Origin: an uncultured Rikenellaceae bacterium
GTDB lineage: Bacteria; Bacteroidota; Bacteroidia; Bacteroidales; Rikenellaceae
Direction: 5' to 3'
Length of the DNA: 21,010 nucleotides
Assembly: GCA_947074135.1 (NCBI GenBank)
Contig: CAMTOL010000013.1
Span: 1 to 21,010 of the forward strand
Positions within the stretch are counted from its first letter, which is position 1. The number at the start of each line of letters is the position of its first letter. The position numbers and the translations under genes are program-made. This document shows, in pieces, positions 17,416-21,010 of this stretch. The notes beneath the pieces were generated by a model that worked only from the letters and a program-made list of their open reading frames with translations, made no database searches and was not told where the DNA came from.

Positions 17416-18225
17416 ATGAAAAAAATATTATATTGTTTGGGCGTAATTAGTGCAGTTGTACTCTTTGCGTGTAAGCCAGTAGAGAAACGACAAACGCTCT
17501 CTAACTCTTTCAATAAAGATGATATTAAGTTGACCGCTGAGAATCCAGGTGGTAGCAACTTGATTAAACTTAAAATGAATACTAAAGGTGTAACAGGTAT
17601 GTGGAACTATAATTTTGGTACTGCATACTCTGACGAAGCTACTGCGCTAGTTCCTTATACTGGAACTCATACCTTTACGTATCTAGCTACAACTCCTTAT
17701 ATGACAACTGATGGAGATCCATCTAAGTTTGAGTTTATCTCTAAAACTATTCAAGTTGAGGTAACGACTATGGATGCGCCTATCAATGATGCTTACTACA
17801 AACTGATTGGTAATGACCTAGAAGGTAAAACCTGGGTGTTTGATGGCGTCCCTGGTGATGGTAAGGTATGGTATGCAATGACTGACCCAGGTAACTGGGA
17901 AGGTGTATGGTGGAATGCAGGTTCTGACTGTTGTCCTCCAGCAGACGTTGACGGTAAAATCGTATTTGACGTTGATGGTGGTGCTAACTACACTTACTAT
18001 TCAGGTCCAAGCGCAGCCCCTCAAAAAGGTTCGTTTGTATTTAACGGCGACTTTACCAAGATCTCTTTCCCAACTATAGGTCTTATCGGCTCTTTCGAGG
18101 GTGACAAAGGTGGTAATACTCACAATAACTATGAAATCAAAGTCCTAGATGACAACAAAATGGTTCTATTTACAAGTGACTGTTTTGCAGGTACTGGTTG
18201 GGTATGGCACTTTAAGGCTATCTAG
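17416..18225 (+). CDS. SusE-position surface glycan-binding lipoprotein with PKD-like domain
   Basis: This 269-residue lipoprotein follows susD by 23 bp. I chose the ATG at 17416 because it gives a clean MKK signal peptide ending LFAC, with Cys19 as the lipidated residue and lysine after it; an upstream TTG at 17386 would overlap susD. Residues about 25-115 look like a PKD/Ig-like domain (MWNYNFGTAYSDE, VPYTGTHTFTYLATTP). The C-terminal half (about 118-269) is rich in Trp and Gly (NWEGVWWNAGSDCCPPAD, GWVWHF) and probably forms a beta-sandwich that binds glycan. Proteins of this shape occur at the SusE position in several beta-glucan and laminarin loci. There are no catalytic motifs I can identify, so binding, not hydrolysis, is the likely role. 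It is the last gene of the operon. Confidence 0.75.
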   Translation: MKKILYCLGVISAVVLFACKPVEKRQTLSNSFNKDDIKLTAENPGGSNLIKLKMNTKGVTGMWNYNFGTAYSDEATALVPYTGTHTFTYLATTPYMTTDGDPSKFEFISKTIQVEVTTMDAPINDAYYKLIGNDLEGKTWVFDGVPGDGKVWYAMTDPGNWEGVWWNAGSDCCPPADVDGKIVFDVDGGANYTYYSGPSAAPQKGSFVFNGDFTKISFPTIGLIGSFEGDKGGNTHNNYEIKVLDDNKMVLFTSDCFAGTGWVWHFKAI

Positions 18226-18246
18226 TTGATGCATATTTCTTTGAGC

Positions 18247-18275
18247 TAGACAGGGGCTTTAATTAGTCCCGTCTA
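18247..18275 (+). other. Hairpin in the 3' UTR of the PUL operon
   Basis: An imperfect inverted repeat lies 22 bp after the last operon stop: TAGAC, one bulged A, GGGGCT, loop TTAATT, AGTCCC, GTCTA. It gives 11 pairs including one G-U pair. No T-run follows, so it may be an mRNA-stabilizing 3' structure instead of a terminator. Confidence 0.45.
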
Positions 18276-18340
18276 ACTCTAAAGAGCAACAATAAAACAT
18301 ATCTAGGTAGAGTAAATGGGTAGTACTTTGCTTAGAATGC

Positions 18341-18378
18341 AGAGAGCGAACAATTTATTTGTTCGCTCTCTATTTTTG
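18341..18378 (+). terminator. Rho-independent terminator of the GH3-susCD operon
   Basis: A perfect 13-bp inverted repeat (AGAGAGCGAACAA at 18341-18353, loop TTTAT, TTGTTCGCTCTCT at 18359-18371) is followed by ATTTTTG. This is a strong intrinsic terminator on the plus strand, 116 bp after the last stop codon of the operon. There is no matching A-run on its left side, so it should not act well for the opposing minus-strand genes. The remaining sequence to 18467 shows nothing definite. Confidence 0.85.
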
Positions 18379-18467
18379 TGATTAGTGATTATGTGAGGTG
18401 GTCAGAATATTACTATTAAAGCAGAACGAATAAGAGATGAACCTAAAAAAGGTTGCTTAACTGCTAA

Positions 18468-19424
18468 TTAATACTCAAAACGAACATTGTCGATACGAAG
18501 TTCAATACCTTCGGCTCCTACAAATGCTCCGTGAATTCCTGATGAGAAAAATATCATAACGTGAGTTATCTTCTCGTCTGCCGATGCCCAACCTATCTCC
18601 TTGGCTGGCACATTCTCGCCTTTACTATTCTTGGCATAATAAAAATCGGTTAACTTCATATAAGGTTTATAGAAACTCTCTTGTGTGATATTGCCATAGT
18701 GTATTGCCAATCGATGATTATTTTGCCAACCATTACTGCTTTTGGTAATATACTCCATTCCAGTGCCAACTCGCTTTACTGTGAGTGAACCATCGGGGTT
18801 CTCCTTGCGATTTTGGAGATATACATACACTTGACAGCAGTCTTCGCCTTTGGTTCTGGTCAGTTTTATACCTTCGGCCCTTGTTAATTCGCCGTGATTG
18901 ACTAATTTAGCATCATAATCATAGATTAGTGCTACAGGGCGTTTTGTAAATGGAATGCCCATATTAAGTTTTTTGTATGGCTCGTCGGCATCGTTAATAG
19001 GTTCAATAGTCTCTCCTAAGAAAATTGAACCCGAAACCATTACTTTTATATTGAACAGTCCAAGCGCTTTGGCTGTTTCGACATAGCTTTTAAGCAACGC
19101 GCAACGACCTCCATCTGCTCGTTTCTCGGGAAAGACTGTTGCGCTAGTTTTTGTAATCCCCATTACAACAGCATAAGCGTTTGAGTTGCCCCAGCTCGAA
19201 ATAGAAGGGACATAGGCTCTGCGCCCATCTTGTTTGCCATTTGGTGCAATCTCCCAAATACGTTTAGTCTCACCTCCCATTATGAATGACTCCTCTATAT
19301 CGCGACTCAACCAGTTTTCGAAATCTCCAAAAGGTATAAGTTCGTAGGTTTGAGCGTTGCTAAAAGATGGAGTTAGGACGAGTAGTGCTGCCGAAATAAG
19401 TGCTATTTTTATGGTTCTTATCAT
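18468..19424 (-). CDS. Secreted PCMD-like (putative carbohydrate metabolism domain) protein
   Basis: The 318-residue protein has a Sec signal peptide (about 1-24, ending SNAQ) and no lipobox, so it should be periplasmic or secreted. The mature part begins with FGDFENWLSRDIEES, followed by WGNSNAYAVVMGITKTSATV, LGLFNIKVMVSGSIFLGE, EPI, MGIPFTKRPVALIYDYDAK and a final beta strand EGIELRIDNVRFEY. This pattern resembles Bacteroidales proteins with the PCMD domain, a beta-sandwich often found near carbohydrate-use genes; I assign it by recall and cannot confirm it. No enzymatic motif is evident. The gene lies 35 bp after the epimerase-like gene on the same strand and converges on the PUL operon. 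The first codons contain one copy of a 19-bp direct repeat. Confidence 0.6.
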   Translation of the reverse strand: MIRTIKIALISAALLVLTPSFSNAQTYELIPFGDFENWLSRDIEESFIMGGETKRIWEIAPNGKQDGRRAYVPSISSWGNSNAYAVVMGITKTSATVFPEKRADGGRCALLKSYVETAKALGLFNIKVMVSGSIFLGETIEPINDADEPYKKLNMGIPFTKRPVALIYDYDAKLVNHGELTRAEGIKLTRTKGEDCCQVYVYLQNRKENPDGSLTVKRVGTGMEYITKSSNGWQNNHRLAIHYGNITQESFYKPYMKLTDFYYAKNSKGENVPAKEIGWASADEKITHVMIFFSSGIHGAFVGAEGIELRIDNVRFEY

Positions 19425-19459
19425 TCTATTTTGTGTGTTATGCTATTTTTATGGTTCTT
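19401..19459. repeat. 19-bp perfect direct repeat spanning an intergenic junction
   Basis: The sequence TGCTATTTTTATGGTTCTT occurs at 19401-19419 and again at 19441-19459, 40 bp apart. One copy encodes residues 3-8 (RTIKIA) of the PCMD-like protein. The other directly abuts the stop codon of the epimerase-like gene. The similarity extends a little further if a short gap is allowed (a shared CTATTTT). It may be a partial tandem duplication of the gene start. Confidence 0.85.
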
Positions 19460-20926
19460 CTATTTTTCCCAGTTTTCGTAAATGTCAGCGCCGTAGCTGT
19501 CGGTTTCGGTACGCTCGTGGAGTGGATACCACACTTGAGCGAAGAATGGGTTGTGTTTGGCTATTTCATTGTAGTTCCAAGGGGCTGGCAAACACTTTTC
19601 GCACCAATGCCCACCCTTTAGTATAAGTGCTGCCGATGCCTCGAACTCCTCGCCGCAGTTACACCTCCATTTTAGTTTGTCACTCATCGCCGAATAGTTC
19701 TCGCTCAAGCACTCTCCTCCTCTAAAACGTGCTGCACCTCGAATATCGTTTATGGTCAACTCATTTTTTTGTTCATCGTAGCCATGGTCGAGGTAGTTGA
19801 CCTCTTTAGTAGGTCTTATGACCTCAAAATCGCTCCATTTCGAAGGAATTTTAGCCCAGTTGTCATATCCTCCCCAAAAAGCATTAATCCGCTGTTGTTC
19901 GTTGTTCTTTATCCACCACATCGTACCTATATTTTTGCTATTAGCAAGTGGCTTCATTGCTAGATGTTTCAAGATAAATGGCGGACAGATAGCCGAGAGG
20001 TGGTAGAACCAAGGTACACCCTTGCCTAAGCGTTTAAAATACTCCTCACAGGTTATGTTCTCTCTAAACTTGAGTATATCGTTTAGTTTGTCCGAATCGG
20101 CGTACCATTGTCCGTGAAAGTTGCGAGTGACAAACCAGTTTGGCGAGAATATTTTTTCGGGTTTAGGACAAGAGATAGCCTTAAGTAAGAGGCATTCAAA
20201 TTCGTAGTTTGTTAGTCTAAAGCTGTCGCCAGAACCAATGTTGTAGAACTCATTCCAGAAGCTATCAGGCACCCATTCTTGGCATACGTTGGCCAGGACT
20301 CTACCTGAATCCTCGACTGTAGCCCATTCCAATACACCATTGATAGGGACGTGGAACATAATGGGGTCGTAGTTTTTGAGAATACCGCCGTAGAGAATCC
20401 CTGACTGACGAAGCGATACCCATTTAGGTACACCCTCGACAATCACACGTTCGGCAATGGTTTTCGTTATAGCGTAGTGGTCATAAACGCTAATGCAGAT
20501 AGGGTCGCCAGTTCGTCCCCAGTGGATTGGAGCGTTGCGGTCGGATGTTTGCGCTACCGAACCGATGTAAACAACTGCTATCTTTTCGGGGTTCGGCTGA
20601 GCGTTAACAGCTTTGACAATATTTTGAGCTGCTGTTATGTTTACGCGAGCTGTTGTTTTGGGTTTATAGTCAGCCTTAGGAGAGACCATTCCACCGACGT
20701 GTAGCACGAAGTCTGCCCCAGTTATTCCACGCAACATATCGTCGTATGATGTAATGTCGCCCCAGATTACGTCAACCTCTTTATATCTCGATAGTTTCTT
20801 TTCGTTCGTCTTTGAGCGTCTAGCAATGATTCTGATATTGAATCTATCTTTTTGTTTTTAGATTTCTTCAATTCCTGCGCTATCCATTACGCCATTCGCG
20901 CCGGTTTGATCTATTGTTTTTTCCAT
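19460..20926 (-). pseudogene. NAD-dependent epimerase-like protein with C-terminal zinc ribbon; frame interrupted by a stop
   Basis: This is an extended short-chain dehydrogenase/epimerase. Read from the ATG at 20926 it would be 488 residues and begin MEKTIDQTGANGVMDSAGIE, but codon 23 (20858-20860) is TAA; the longest open part starts at Met64 (20737) and gives 425 residues. Downstream features are intact: YIGSVAQTSDRN with Ser123, and YAITK with the catalytic Tyr151 and Lys155. The nucleotide-binding loop GANGVMD has Asp where the third glycine (GxxGxxG) is expected, and TIDQTG departs from the usual hydrophobic TxLITG strand. The C-terminus adds a zinc-ribbon/treble-clef-like segment, CNCGEEF...GGHWCEKC (Cys422, 424, 442, 445), followed by WNYNEIAKHNPFFAQVWYP. 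The same two-part architecture occurs in intact Bacteroides homologues as I recall them. The damage lies within about 155 bp of the window end, so sequencing or assembly error is as likely as decay. Confidence 0.7.
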
Positions 20927-21010
20927 TCTTTTTTCTTACTATTTTCATTTTTCATTTTTCTTTTTTTGTTTGAATATTCCCCCCTTTTTTTTTTTATTTT
21001 TTTGACGTTT
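20927..21010 (-). other. A-rich upstream leader of the epimerase-like gene / window edge
   Basis: On the minus strand this stretch is A-rich (AAAAATGAAAAATGAAAAT and long A-runs) with a run of Gs. Such A-rich leaders are common upstream of Bacteroidota genes. The low-complexity homopolymers at the extreme end also fit a poorly resolved sequence edge. No promoter motif was found. Confidence 0.35.

Noticed and set aside
18436..18452. Possible terminator AACCT...AGGTT downstream of the PCMD-like gene on the minus strand
   Set aside because: The stem is only 5 bp and the only T-run lies in the loop, so I do not consider it a supported terminator.
1..21010. CRISPR arrays, tRNA/rRNA genes, transposases or phage genes
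   Set aside because: I saw no regularly spaced repeats, no tRNA-like or rRNA-like sequences, and no transposase, integrase or phage protein signatures.

Overview
The window is AT-rich DNA from a member of the Bacteroidota, most likely Bacteroidales. The reasons are the complete susC/susD pair, a membrane-anchored Reg_prop/Y_Y_Y/LuxR-type regulator, a Bacteroides-type promoter (TTG, 20 bp, TAnnTTTG), A-rich gene leaders without clear Shine-Dalgarno sites, and lipoproteins with short lipoboxes. I cannot name a genus.

Region 1 (1-4785, + strand) is the distal part of an operon for a membrane complex of the complex I / group 4 [NiFe]-hydrogenase superfamily. In order it encodes the C-terminal third of a HyfB/NuoL-like subunit, HyfC/NuoH-like, HyfE-like, HyfF/NuoN-like and a HycE/HyfG/NuoD-like large subunit. 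The large subunit has lost all four nickel-binding cysteines and ends where hydrogenase precursors are normally cleaved. The complex is therefore probably an energy-converting hydrogenase-related (Ehr) type ion pump, not a hydrogenase. No NuoB-like small subunit or ferredoxin-like subunit is present in the window.

Region 2 (4828-6828, + strand) is a 7TM-HD phosphodiesterase of the PgpH type, 42 bp downstream of the large subunit.

Region 3 (6860-18225) is a polysaccharide utilization locus. A kinase-less, SusR-like transmembrane regulator (minus strand) is divergent from a GH3 beta-glucosidase lipoprotein, SusC, SusD and a small PKD-like surface glycan-binding lipoprotein. A strong hairpin terminator follows at 18341-18378. 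The regulator probably senses an oligosaccharide in the periplasm and controls the operon. SusCD imports the glycan, the last lipoprotein helps capture it, and the GH3 enzyme removes terminal beta-linked glucose. The GH3 catalytic motifs and the PKD-like protein suggest a beta-glucan or laminarin-type oligosaccharide, but this is inference.

Region 4 (18468-20926, minus strand) is a probable two-gene unit: a fusion of an NAD-dependent epimerase-like domain with a C-terminal zinc-ribbon-like segment, then a secreted PCMD-like protein. A 19-bp direct repeat spans their junction. The epimerase reading frame has an in-frame stop and a damaged nucleotide-binding loop near its start. Together with a frame disruption in the first 45 bases, this puts both broken coding sequences at the two edges of the window, which fits assembly-edge error at least as well as true decay.
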